NCBI GenBank assembly: GCA_028711875.1 | Contig: JAQTRJ010000011.1 | Coordinates: 1 to 5,919 of the forward strand | Source: a bacterium | Lineage (GTDB): Bacteria > Electryoneota > RPQS01 | Direction: 5' to 3' | DNA: 5,919 nt | Shown: one piece after another, positions 1 to 5,919 of the stretch | Position numbering within the stretch: the stretch's first letter is position 1 | Layout of the letters: the number at the start of each line of letters is the position of its first letter | Notes under the pieces: generated by a model | The model's input: the letters and a program-made list of their open reading frames with translations, nothing else | Told to the model about the DNA's origin: nothing | The model's database searches: none | Made by a program: the position numbers and the translations under genes

Positions 1-655
1 TTCGACCAACCGCGGACGAACGTGGAGTCAGGCCACGAATGTCACCCGCACTAACGGTGGACAAAACGCGCCTCCTCCCGGCAGTCTATCCGAGCGCGAT
101 ATCACTCTGGCCGAGCGCGTGACCTATGAAGACGGACACGGCTGCCTCCATCTCTTCTATGAACTCGATCACGATGCCGGTGCCGCGGCGACCTACGAAT
201 TCGAAGGTGTTCTCACGTTGAATCCGATGCTGTATCAACGCATTCCGGTGGACAGCATTCCCCTGTGTCCGATTGGAAATCCGTTCTGGCCGGCTTTGCA
301 CGTGGATTCCAGCGGCTTTCCCGGACGGGTGATTCCGCTGGATACCGCCTGCTATCTGTCTGCCGATCCGCCGCCCGATCCGATTCCGACATCCCTTGCC
401 CTGCATCAGAATTTCCCGAATCCGTTTAACGCGTCCACGACCATTCCCTTCGAGCTGTTGTGCGCGGGGAAAATCTCGCTGCGAATCTTCGACGTGCTCG
501 GCCGCGAAATCGCCGTGCTCTGCGATGACGATGCTCGGCCGGCAGGCGCGCATTCCGTCTCCTTCGATGGCTCGCGCTTCGCCAGCGGGATTTATTTCTG
601 TGTGCTGTCAACGGCGGACAAGCGGGTGGTGAGAAAAATGATCCTTCTGAAATGA
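1..655 (+). CDS. Secreted protein with C-terminal T9SS sorting domain (3' part only)
   Basis: The frame is open from the window edge (first full codon at 2) to TGA at 653-655, giving 217 visible residues; the start lies upstream. The first residues, STNRGRTWS, resemble a degenerate Asp-box (SxDxGxTW), seen in BNR/sialidase-like beta-propellers, so the missing part may be a propeller. A middle region of about 100 residues (including QRIPVDSIPL and FWPALHVDSSG) is followed by a proline-rich linker (PPPDPIP). The end is a typical Por/T9SS type A tag of about 85 residues: HQNFPNPFN (from 404), IFDVLGREIAVL, SGIYFCVL and a basic end, KMILLK. From family knowledge, such tags direct Sec-exported proteins through the type IX system, with the tag removed and the protein anchored or released. 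Substrate and enzymatic activity cannot be judged. The next gene has a similar tag. The tag assignment is secure; the propeller idea is inference. Confidence 0.88.
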   Translation, partial: STNRGRTWSQATNVTRTNGGQNAPPPGSLSERDITLAERVTYEDGHGCLHLFYELDHDAGAAATYEFEGVLTLNPMLYQRIPVDSIPLCPIGNPFWPALHVDSSGFPGRVIPLDTACYLSADPPPDPIPTSLALHQNFPNPFNASTTIPFELLCAGKISLRIFDVLGREIAVLCDDDARPAGAHSVSFDGSRFASGIYFCVLSTADKRVVRKMILLK

Positions 656-696
656 TGTCCGCTGAGAACTGAAGGTACCGGACTGTCGAGACTCGT

Positions 697-701
697 GAGG
701 G
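697..701 (+). promoter_or_regulatory. Ribosome binding site of the 706-2496 gene
   Basis: GAGGG lies 4 bases before the ATG at 706, a slightly short spacing. It supports that start, which also gives a clean signal peptide. The 50-base gap after the previous stop shows no terminator hairpin, so read-through from the upstream gene is likely. Confidence 0.6.
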
Positions 702-705
702 AACC

Positions 706-2496
706 ATGAAAGGACTTTTCATATCGGTGGGAATCCTGATCGCTCTCGCCGCGATCTCGTTTGCGGCGGAGGATCATTCCTTTTCCACCACGCGTTTTCT
801 CGACCGGGGAACCGAGATGCGCGTGAATCGCGGCGGTCATTCTCTGGATGAGATCGTGTATTGGGAAGGCTGGGAGAGCGGCAGTTTGTCCGGATGGACG
901 CCCAGCGATGGACTGTGGCGAATTGTTCGCGATACAAGCGCGACCAACGGGACTCTGATCGTCGTGTGCAATGATTCCACGACGGGAGTGTATCCTCCGG
1001 GCGTGGCAACCACCTTAACCTCGCCCTTCCTTGACCTCCGTTCGGTCTCCGGCGGCGCTCTCGTAGCCAATATCATGTTCAGCGGCTATCTGCCGTCGCA
1101 GCAAACCTATCCCGATTGCGACTGGTGGATGATCGAGGTCACCCGCGATTCGGGCGCGACCTGGTGCAATGCGTTCAATCCGACCTGCGATCCCATAGGC
1201 GTAGATCCGGTCTTCAACGATTGTCCCTCGCAGTGGCAGGAATTTTTCGAGCCGTTTTTTTTCGATTCCTTGATGGGTTGCGTGATTCAACTGCGATTGT
1301 GTTTTCAGAGTAATCTCGATACCCTTGCGGATTCCGGTCTGCGCTTCGACAACGTCATTTTCGAGTACTGGCCACCCTACGTCAACGACATCTCCTGCTA
1401 CAGTCTTCAGGTTCGCTACCCGAATGCGGTCAACCGCCCCTTCCGGATCACCGCCTATTTCCGCAACGAAGGGATCAATTCGCTGAACGATATACAAGCG
1501 TGGTGGCGCGCTGGCGAAAATCCGTGGCGACCCTTCTATGGAGTCTTCGCGCTGTCGCCGAACGAGACGGTTTTCTGCGACACGATGCTGACGGTCATCA
1601 CGGAGGGAGCGTACACGATTCAGGCGCGCTCGGGATTGTGGGGCGACCAGAATCCGGCCAACGATACGGCAACGGTCGCGTCGGTGATCGTCGCGCCGGA
1701 GGGAGCGGAGCTTCTCATCGGCTATGACAACCGGACCATGCCCCGGAGTTTCAACTTTGCACCCGGTTCGGGGCCGCTGGTTCATTTTACGCCGGTGCGG
1801 GATTCCGTAGTCGAACAGAGCTATCGCCTGGATCGAATTCGGGCGCGATTTTCCGAGGATCAGGCGGGAGACCGGGAGATGCGCTGGCACGTTTATCGGG
1901 ACGCGGAGGATATCCCGGGTGAAGAAATTCTCGATACGCTAATCGTGGTCTACTCGCATGAGACGGGCACCGGATCGTACAAGGACGTTTCTCTGCCGGT
2001 GAACGTCAACTCGTGGCTCGATGAGGATTTCTGGGTCTGGCTCGAAACCACGAATGACGAGGAACCGGAGCATTTTCCGCAGGTCTTGGGTGAAGACGCC
2101 GAGCCGTGGCCGGACATTCACTACTACGCATGGAACGGCGACGGCGAACCCACGCCCACCGCCTTTTTCTGTCAGATTCAATCGGTCATTCTCGACGATC
2201 TTCCGATCACCGATGATCCGAACCCGATTCCCGAAAGCGCGCGGCTCAAGCAGAATTTCCCCAATCCGTTCAATTCGCAAACGTGCCTTCATCTCGAGCT
2301 GTCCAAGTCCTGCCGTGTGACCCTTGCGATTTACGACGTGCTCGGACAACGCGTTTCCACTCTTTTAGATCAAACATTGCCGAGCGGAAGTCATTCGGCC
2401 GTTTTTGACGCGAACGCTCTGCCCTCCGGGTTGTATTTCTGCCGAATGAACGCGGACGATTTCACGGAGACGATAAAAATGCTGCTCTTGAGGTAG
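706..2496 (+). CDS. Secreted multi-domain beta-sandwich protein with T9SS sorting domain
   Basis: Complete gene, 596 residues. Residues 1-20 form a Sec signal peptide (MKGL, hydrophobic core, likely cut SFA/AED). Residues about 52-221 look like a jelly-roll domain of the MAM/immune-inhibitor-A accessory type: WEGWESGSLSGW at the start, TSPFLDL, WWMIEVTRDSGATW and a closing LRFDNVIFEY. Residues about 227-330 resemble a CARDB-like Ig fold (ITAYFRNEG, AYTIQARSG, DQNPAND). Residues about 333-500 are a further beta-rich region I do not recognise. A linker (DDPNPIPES) leads to the T9SS type A tag, QNFPNPFN at 516-523, then IYDVLGQRV, SGLYFCRM and KMLLLR. No catalytic motif is visible, so a binding, adhesive or structural role is more likely than an enzyme. 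The mature part has 13 cysteines, 7 of them in the first domain, suggesting disulfides. Domain names come from pattern reading; the signal peptide and tag are clear. Confidence 0.92.
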   Translation: MKGLFISVGILIALAAISFAAEDHSFSTTRFLDRGTEMRVNRGGHSLDEIVYWEGWESGSLSGWTPSDGLWRIVRDTSATNGTLIVVCNDSTTGVYPPGVATTLTSPFLDLRSVSGGALVANIMFSGYLPSQQTYPDCDWWMIEVTRDSGATWCNAFNPTCDPIGVDPVFNDCPSQWQEFFEPFFFDSLMGCVIQLRLCFQSNLDTLADSGLRFDNVIFEYWPPYVNDISCYSLQVRYPNAVNRPFRITAYFRNEGINSLNDIQAWWRAGENPWRPFYGVFALSPNETVFCDTMLTVITEGAYTIQARSGLWGDQNPANDTATVASVIVAPEGAELLIGYDNRTMPRSFNFAPGSGPLVHFTPVRDSVVEQSYRLDRIRARFSEDQAGDREMRWHVYRDAEDIPGEEILDTLIVVYSHETGTGSYKDVSLPVNVNSWLDEDFWVWLETTNDEEPEHFPQVLGEDAEPWPDIHYYAWNGDGEPTPTAFFCQIQSVILDDLPITDDPNPIPESARLKQNFPNPFNSQTCLHLELSKSCRVTLAIYDVLGQRVSTLLDQTLPSGSHSAVFDANALPSGLYFCRMNADDFTETIKMLLLR

Positions 2497-2512
2497 CGAA
2501 CGACAGTCGCTA
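2494..2512 (+). other. Small hairpin spanning the stop codon
   Basis: TAGCGA (2494-2499, beginning with the stop codon) and TCGCTA (2507-2512) are perfect 6-base complements around a 7-base loop. There is no T-run after it, so it is not an intrinsic terminator by itself. It may stabilise the mRNA end or be chance. Confidence 0.3.
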
Positions 2513-2541
2513 ACTGCACGCGCGCCGCGTCTGCGAAATCG

Positions 2542-2577
2542 AGAAGCCCCGATGGATTACTCCGATTCGGGGCTTCT
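2542..2577 (+). terminator. Intrinsic terminator of the T9SS-tag gene pair
   Basis: AGAAGCCCCGA (2542-2552) pairs perfectly over 11 bases with TCGGGGCTTCT (2567-2577) around a 14-base loop. The tail is only weakly T-rich (TTGTTG). It lies 46 bases after the stop of the preceding gene, the expected place for the end of that transcript. A GC-rich core flanked by AAG/CTT is typical of Rho-independent terminators. Confidence 0.8.
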
Positions 2578-2726
2578 TGTTGCCGTCGCGTGTCAGCCGG
2601 TTATTTTGGGAGTGTCATTCTCAGAGTCAGCGACATAACAAGGCCGTTCGTTCTATTCCGGGAATTGGTTTCTCTTGTCGTGCCATGATGCTTTGCGGAT
2701 AGTGGAGATGTGCCGGAAGTCCCAAT

Positions 2727-2767
2727 GGATATTCCCGACATCATGGGAGGAGTGTCCCGGGATATCC
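2727..2767. repeat. Imperfect inverted repeat (13 paired bases)
   Basis: GGATAT (2727-2732), CCCG (2734-2737) and ACA (2738-2740) pair with TGT (2753-2755), CGGG (2758-2761) and ATATCC (2762-2767). One T and one CC are bulged and the loop is 12 bases. There is no T-run after it. GGATATCC recurs at 2873-2880. Function unknown. Confidence 0.45.
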
Positions 2768-2819
2768 GGCGGATTTGGCGCATATCATGGTCCGGGGTCT
2801 CTGTACTCTATATTGTTAA

Positions 2820-2872
2820 AATGGGCAAAGTCTTTCGCAATCAATTGGCATTCGTGGATCGCCTTGCCCATT
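2820..2872. repeat. Perfect 9-base inverted repeat with a 35-base loop
   Basis: AATGGGCAA (2820-2828) is the exact reverse complement of TTGCCCATT (2864-2872). The right arm can instead pair as CTTGCC (2863-2868) with GGCAAG (2893-2898), so the two structures exclude each other. No gene follows directly that such a switch would control. Confidence 0.4.
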
Positions 2873-2982
2873 GGATATCCGAAACACTCTTTGGCAAGAT
2901 GGGTATTTGTAATAAGTTGGTCTTCTCCACAAGCCGCTGCTCGATCGCTTGAACATGTCAGACAGCCGCTGAAACACTAAAC

Positions 2983-3026
2983 GAGAGGCTGAATCCTCTC
3001 TTGCTCAGGAATCCCCGGGATTCAGC
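2983..3026. repeat. Nested, mutually exclusive hairpins
   Basis: Three pairings share bases. GAGAGG (2983-2988) pairs with CCTCTC (2995-3000). GCTGAATCC (2988-2996) pairs perfectly over 9 bases with GGATTCAGC (3018-3026). GAATCCC (3009/3010 region, 3009-3015) is a near-continuous palindrome with GGGATTC (3017-3023). The cluster sits at the upstream edge of the GAF fossil. It resembles an attenuator-like arrangement or the end of a lost element; the sequence alone does not decide. Confidence 0.4.
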
Positions 3027-3311
3027 GCACGACAGAAAGGTAGGCTGCGGCAAATCGCCAACGAAGCCAGCGAACAACAGACGATCTTCACTCAGATGTT
3101 GGATGAGGTCCGCGTGTTTTTCGCGCTGAAGAATCTCTATCTGGCGGAATATGATGCCGATACCGGCACGCTGTCGTTTCCGTATTTCACAGACGAACAG
3201 GATCCGTCTCCCGCGTCGAGGCGCAAGGTATGGACGGGTATTCGTGAATCGCTCTTCCTGACTCGCTCAGAGGTTCGATGGTACGCACAGCGTGTTCTGA
3301 GTTGTTCCGGC

Positions 3312-3342
3312 AAAAAAAAGCCCCCGTCACAGCGAGGGCTTT
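3312..3342 (-). terminator. Intrinsic terminator of the efflux operon, possibly bidirectional
   Basis: Read on the minus strand, AAAGCCC (3342-3336) pairs with GGGCTTT (3323-3317). The stem continues through one mismatch into a CG/CG pair around a 6-base loop, followed by an uninterrupted run of eight T (opposite A 3312-3319). This is a strong Rho-independent terminator 150 bases after the TolC stop. On the plus strand the same stem is followed by TTTCTTTCTTC, so it may also stop transcription from the left. Confidence 0.85.
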
Positions 3343-3451
3343 CTTTCTTCTGATGCTGGCGAAGATGACTCTTCGACGGTGCACAGCGGGGGCTATAAGC
3401 GTGATCGTCAGGCACCGCGACGGCGGGCTGACGCGCGCCATCGGCGGATCG

Positions 3452-3476
3452 CGCCGGAGCAATCACATCTCCGGCG
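3452..3476 (-). other. GC-rich hairpin just after the TolC stop codon
   Basis: CGCCGGAG (3452-3459) and CTCCGGCG (3469-3476) form a perfect 8-base stem with a 9-base loop, 15 bases past the stop on the minus strand. No T-run follows, so it is more likely a 3'-end stabilising structure than the main terminator. The rest of 3343-3491 shows no gene. Confidence 0.5.
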
Positions 3477-3491
3477 ATTCAGAGCCTATTC

Positions 3492-4838
3492 CTAACGACC
3501 GGTTACCTGCAGATAGGTGGATCGTTTGACGCGATAGTTGGCCGTGGCCTCCGTGACCTGATCTACCGCCTGCTGCCGCGTCGCTTCCGCGTCCAGCAAG
3601 TCAGTCAGAGTCACGATGCCGGCGTGATAGCTGTCCGCCGCCACCTTTCGGTTTTCTTCCGCTTGCCGCTTCGTTTCCTCACTCAGCCGCAGTTCCTTCT
3701 CGGCGTCCATCAGATCCCGCCACGCCTTGTCCATTTGCAGCAGCAGCAAGTCTTGATTTTCGCGCGCGGAATTGGCGGCGATCTTCTCTTGCAGCTTGCG
3801 CTCCTTGATGGTATGCGAGGCTTCCCACCACGCGGAAATCGGCACCGACACGGTTCCGAATACAATGCCGTTGTAGTCCCCGTCCGCTTCGTCGAATTGC
3901 GTGTAGAATCCGCCGATGCCGACTCCGGCCTGCGGCAGATACTCGCCGGTCTTGATGGCCGTTTGCAGCGCTTCCGCCTTGACGGATTCCTGAAGCAGCC
4001 GATATTCCGGCCGATGGAGGAGAGCCTCGCCGTGATCCACGTGCAGCCAATCCGGAATCTCCGGCGAGGCTGTATCCGCCATCAGAACAATTGTCGAGTC
4101 GTAGGGTATACCGAGGTGCTGACAGAACGACATCATCGCCAGCGCCCGCCCGTTCTCCAGCTTCGATAGGCGGACGGAAATCTCGCTCCGTTTTGTCTGC
4201 GCCTTGAGCAGATCGTTCTTTAGCGTGATCCCCGCTTGATAGGCCTCGTCAACCTGTTGGGTCAATGTGTCGAGGAAGGTCTGGTAGCGACGAAGAGTTT
4301 CCCGTTTCTCGTCGAGAGTGATGATCTGCCAGTACTTCTGTTCGGTGCTGAGATCCACTTCATTTTCCGCCCGTCGCACCTTGTCGTCGGCCACGTCGCT
4401 TCCCAGCGCCGCCAGACGGTTGGCGTTGATGATCCGTCCTCCGGCGAAAACGGGCTGCACGGCGGTAATCATGCCGATCGTCCCGCGATCCATCATCGCC
4501 AGCGACATCCCGGGGAAATAGGCATACTGAGTCGCATCCGGCAGGTGCGCCCGATCGCCGTCGTGCACCTGCAGATTGCCGCCGGGAATCGTCTCGTCAA
4601 TCAGATAATCTCTCGTGCGGAAGATCGCGCCGCCCGCTGAAATGGTGGGAAAGTACTTCGTCAGCACGGCCCGGCGAGTCTGTCGCGCGGCATCGCGCTC
4701 CAGCAAGCTGTTGCGATACGAAACGTTGTTCTGGCGCGCCAGATCGCGGCACTGATCCACGGTCAACGTATTTTGGGCGGATGCGCCGGCGGCAATCGAG
4801 ATCAGAAGCAGAACGCTTGCGAGACAACGGCTACGCAT
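3492..4838 (-). CDS. TolC-family outer-membrane efflux channel
   Basis: 448 residues. It forms the outer-membrane/periplasmic exit duct of a tripartite pump. The ATG at 4838 is chosen because a perfect AGGAGGT lies 5 bases upstream and it begins a good signal peptide (MRSRCLASVL..., likely cut ASA/QNT after residue 21). A longer frame to 4904 only adds an arginine/cysteine-rich stretch overlapping the RND gene. No lipobox Cys is present at the cleavage site, unlike OprM/NodT-type lipoproteins. The two-fold internal repeat of the family is visible: YFPTISAGG (62-70) with QPVFAGGR (128-135), and YLPQAGVGIGGFY (300-312). Long coiled helices occupy about 150-240 and 340-445, with AYQAGITLKNDLLKAQ (199-214) and YHAGIVTLTDLLDAEA (404-419). 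Length is normal for the family. It overlaps the RND gene by 8 bases, so the two are translationally coupled. The transported substrate cannot be told. Confidence 0.95.
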   Translation of the reverse strand: MRSRCLASVLLLISIAAGASAQNTLTVDQCRDLARQNNVSYRNSLLERDAARQTRRAVLTKYFPTISAGGAIFRTRDYLIDETIPGGNLQVHDGDRAHLPDATQYAYFPGMSLAMMDRGTIGMITAVQPVFAGGRIINANRLAALGSDVADDKVRRAENEVDLSTEQKYWQIITLDEKRETLRRYQTFLDTLTQQVDEAYQAGITLKNDLLKAQTKRSEISVRLSKLENGRALAMMSFCQHLGIPYDSTIVLMADTASPEIPDWLHVDHGEALLHRPEYRLLQESVKAEALQTAIKTGEYLPQAGVGIGGFYTQFDEADGDYNGIVFGTVSVPISAWWEASHTIKERKLQEKIAANSARENQDLLLLQMDKAWRDLMDAEKELRLSEETKRQAEENRKVAADSYHAGIVTLTDLLDAEATRQQAVDQVTEATANYRVKRSTYLQVTGR

Positions 4839-5919
4839 GGGACACCTCCTCCGCCGGCACCAGATCATGCCTGATGAACGTCGCGTACAGCGCCGGCAGC
4901 ACATAGAGCGTCAGCACCATCGAAGACATGAGACCGAAACACATGACCGCGGCGAGTGGGCCCCACAGAAGCGAGCGCCCGATGATCATGGGGATGACGC
5001 CCACCGCCGCCGCCGCGGAAGTCAGGAAGATGGGCCGCATCCGGCGCTTTCCGGCGGCCACCGCCGCCTCGGCGATGGACAGGCCCTGCCTTCGAAGACT
5101 TTCCGCATAGTCAATCAGAATGATCCCGTTGCGAATGACGATCCCGCACAGGCTGACAAAACCCACGAACGCGGTAAAACCGAACGGATAGCCCGTTACC
5201 CACAATCCGAGTGCGCCGCCGAACAGACTAAGCGGCATCGTCACCATGATCAGAAACGCGTAACGCGAATGCCGGAATTGAAACAGCAGCATCAGGAAAA
5301 TGAGAAAAATGCTGGCCGCTAACGCCTTGTACATCGGGGTGTAATAAATCACCATAGCCTCTTTCTCACCGCCGATCTCCATGCGGACGCCTTCGGGCAG
5401 CCTGAGTTGCCTGATCTGCGGCCCAAGTTGGGTGAACACGTTATCGGCCAGCCGGCCGTAGGCGGCGTCCGCCCGCACCGTCAGCGTCCGTACGCCATTG
5501 CGGCGGACGATGTTCCCCTCCGTCCATTCAGGAGTCGGCGTCGCGATCTGCCGCACCGGCGCGGAGGCGGCAAACAGGGGCGACGTGACGTACTGGTTGC
5601 TCACGTTCTCGATCGAGCCGGATTCATCCTCCGAGCGATGCACCACCACGTCCACCGGATAGTCGCCCTCCCACAGCGTGGACACGGGCAATCCCTTCGT
5701 CCCGATCGCCAGCGACGTCGCCAGCACCGATTTCGTCAGGCCGGTGCGATTGCATTCGTCGCGATGGACGTCCATAAAAATACCGGCCAGCGGCTCCTCG
5801 TAATCGTCGCGCACCCAAATCACCCGGGGATCGCGCCGGAGGATTTCCTTGATTTCGGAGGCGGCGCTTTTCAGATCGGCGATGTTGTCGCCCGCGAGAC
5901 GAATTTCGATCGGCGACTC
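4831..5919 (-). CDS. RND-family efflux transporter, C-terminal part (AcrB/CusA-like)
   Basis: 362 visible residues, open to the window edge; family members are about 1,000-1,050 residues, so roughly the last third is present. An inner-membrane, proton-driven exporter is expected. Visible residues 1-32 (SPIEIRLAGDNIADLK) are the periplasmic docking/porter region, and the stretch to about 190 completes the porter (RTLTVRADA, LPEGVRMEIGGE). Membrane helices 8-12 follow at about 199-216, 220-242, 245-268, 296-314 and 318-342. TM10 holds GIVIRNGIILIDYAES, matching GxxxKNAIxxVxF of AcrB-type pumps but with Arg where AcrB has Lys940. KRRMRPIFLTS is the conserved TM10-TM11 loop. The acidic pair of TM4 is outside the window. 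A GTG at 5823 is not the real start, since the conserved domain continues upstream of it. The stop at 4831 overlaps the TolC start (ATGCGTAG). An adaptor (MFP) gene is expected upstream. Drug, metal or other substrate cannot be assigned. Confidence 0.95.
   Translation of the reverse strand, partial: ESPIEIRLAGDNIADLKSAASEIKEILRRDPRVIWVRDDYEEPLAGIFMDVHRDECNRTGLTKSVLATSLAIGTKGLPVSTLWEGDYPVDVVVHRSEDESGSIENVSNQYVTSPLFAASAPVRQIATPTPEWTEGNIVRRNGVRTLTVRADAAYGRLADNVFTQLGPQIRQLRLPEGVRMEIGGEKEAMVIYYTPMYKALAASIFLIFLMLLFQFRHSRYAFLIMVTMPLSLFGGALGLWVTGYPFGFTAFVGFVSLCGIVIRNGIILIDYAESLRRQGLSIAEAAVAAGKRRMRPIFLTSAAAAVGVIPMIIGRSLLWGPLAAVMCFGLMSSMVLTLYVLPALYATFIRHDLVPAEEVSHA
4844..4850 (-). promoter_or_regulatory. 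Ribosome binding site of the TolC gene
   Basis: Minus-strand AGGAGGT, 5 bases before the ATG at 4838, is a full anti-16S match located inside the last codons of the RND gene. It decides the start in favour of 4838 over the upstream in-frame ATG at 4904. Confidence 0.85.

Larger units (their letters stand above)
2578..2972. other. Intergenic stretch without a convincing gene
   Basis: No credible coding region was found on either strand. Two overlapping plus-strand open frames (2675-2980 and 2710-2952) and one minus-strand frame (2601-2783) lack recognisable motifs. A GGAG/GGAGG is not placed before their starts, and their codon use does not resemble the neighbours. Counting by eye, 2761-2940 is about 47% GC, against about 58% in a sample of the adjacent TolC gene. 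It contains the inverted repeats listed separately and short direct repeats: AGCCGCTG at 2932 and 2964, GAAACACT at 2881 and 2971. It may be degraded or acquired DNA. Confidence 0.5.
2973..3353 (+). pseudogene. Fossil of a GAF domain from a sensor kinase-type protein
   Basis: An open frame between stops at 2970 and 3351 carries a clear GAF-domain stretch. LRQIANEAS (from 3045) is followed by a helix, then KNLYLAEYDADTGTLSFPYF and DEQDPSPASRRK (about 3129-3230), then TGIRESLFLTRSEV. This follows the pattern of GAF domains in PAS/GAF histidine kinases (NFYIALYD..T..LSFPYF.DE.DP.PP.R, then GLTEYVLRTG). There is no ATG, GTG or TTG before the domain: the first ATG (3096) is inside it and would remove the first helix. 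No kinase, receiver or other output domain follows, and the frame runs into the terminator at 3312-3342, ending in a low-complexity tail (KKKPPSQRG). It is best read as a remnant truncated at both ends. A functional small protein cannot be excluded but is unlikely. Confidence 0.65.

Noticed and set aside
1015..1890. Long minus-strand frame of 291 codons
   Set aside because: It lies wholly opposite the well-supported secreted protein gene, is arginine-rich in the way of antisense frames, and has no domain signal.
2610..2635. Resemblance of TGTCATTCTCAGAGTCAGCGA to a widespread dispersed TGTCATTCTGAGC-type repeat
   Set aside because: Similarity is short and imperfect and no second copy is in the window; a genome-wide search would be needed.
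2775..2814. Possible sigma70-like promoter (TTGGCG and TATATT)
   Set aside because: The 28-base spacer is far too long and no gene follows.
2675..2980. Plus-strand open frames of 101 and 80 codons (2675-2980, 2710-2952) in the spacer
   Set aside because: They overlap each other in different frames, have no recognisable motif, and contain inverted repeats; coding use is not like the neighbours.
2806..3010. Integron attC site or CRISPR array in the hairpin-rich spacer
   Set aside because: No RYYYAAC/GTTRRRY core pair in the right arrangement, and no regularly spaced repeats.
3137..3466. Minus-strand frames of 109 and 91 codons opposite the GAF fossil
   Set aside because: They cross the intrinsic terminator and show no family motif; the GAF signal is on the plus strand.
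4839..4904. N-terminal extension of the TolC protein to the ATG at 4904
   Set aside because: The extra 22 residues are Arg/Cys-rich antisense-like sequence inside the RND gene; the signal peptide and perfect RBS point to 4838.

Overview
The window looks like a chromosomal segment from a Gram-negative bacterium of roughly 58% GC, probably in the FCB/Bacteroidota-related radiation. The evidence is two neighbouring exported proteins ending in a type IX secretion (T9SS, Por) sorting domain with the QNFPNPFN signature, followed on the other strand by an RND efflux pump with its TolC-type outer-membrane channel. Species or phylum cannot be fixed from the sequence; uncultivated lineages that carry the same tag are equally possible.

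Layout. (1) 1-655, plus strand: 3' end of a secreted protein with a degenerate Asp-box near the window edge and a C-terminal T9SS tag. (2) 706-2496, plus strand: a complete 596-residue secreted beta-sandwich protein with signal peptide and a second T9SS tag, 50 bases downstream and probably co-transcribed. It is closed by a clear hairpin terminator at 2542-2577. (3) 2578-3491: about 0.9 kb between convergent operons with no intact gene. It holds a stretch near 47% GC, several inverted repeats including overlapping mutually exclusive ones, a start-less fossil of a GAF sensory domain (2973-3353), and an intrinsic terminator (3312-3342) serving mainly the minus strand. (4) 3492-4838, minus strand: TolC-family outer-membrane efflux protein. 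(5) 4831-5919, minus strand: C-terminal part of an RND inner-membrane transporter whose start lies beyond the window. Its stop overlaps the TolC start by 8 bases.

How the genes work together. The RND pump and TolC channel form two parts of a tripartite exporter; the periplasmic adaptor is not visible and would be expected upstream of the RND gene. The two tagged proteins should be exported by Sec and then by T9SS to the cell surface or medium; their substrate is unknown. No clearly new system is evident. The best candidates for a second look are the hairpin-rich spacer with the GAF fossil and the Arg that replaces the usual Lys in RND transmembrane helix 10.
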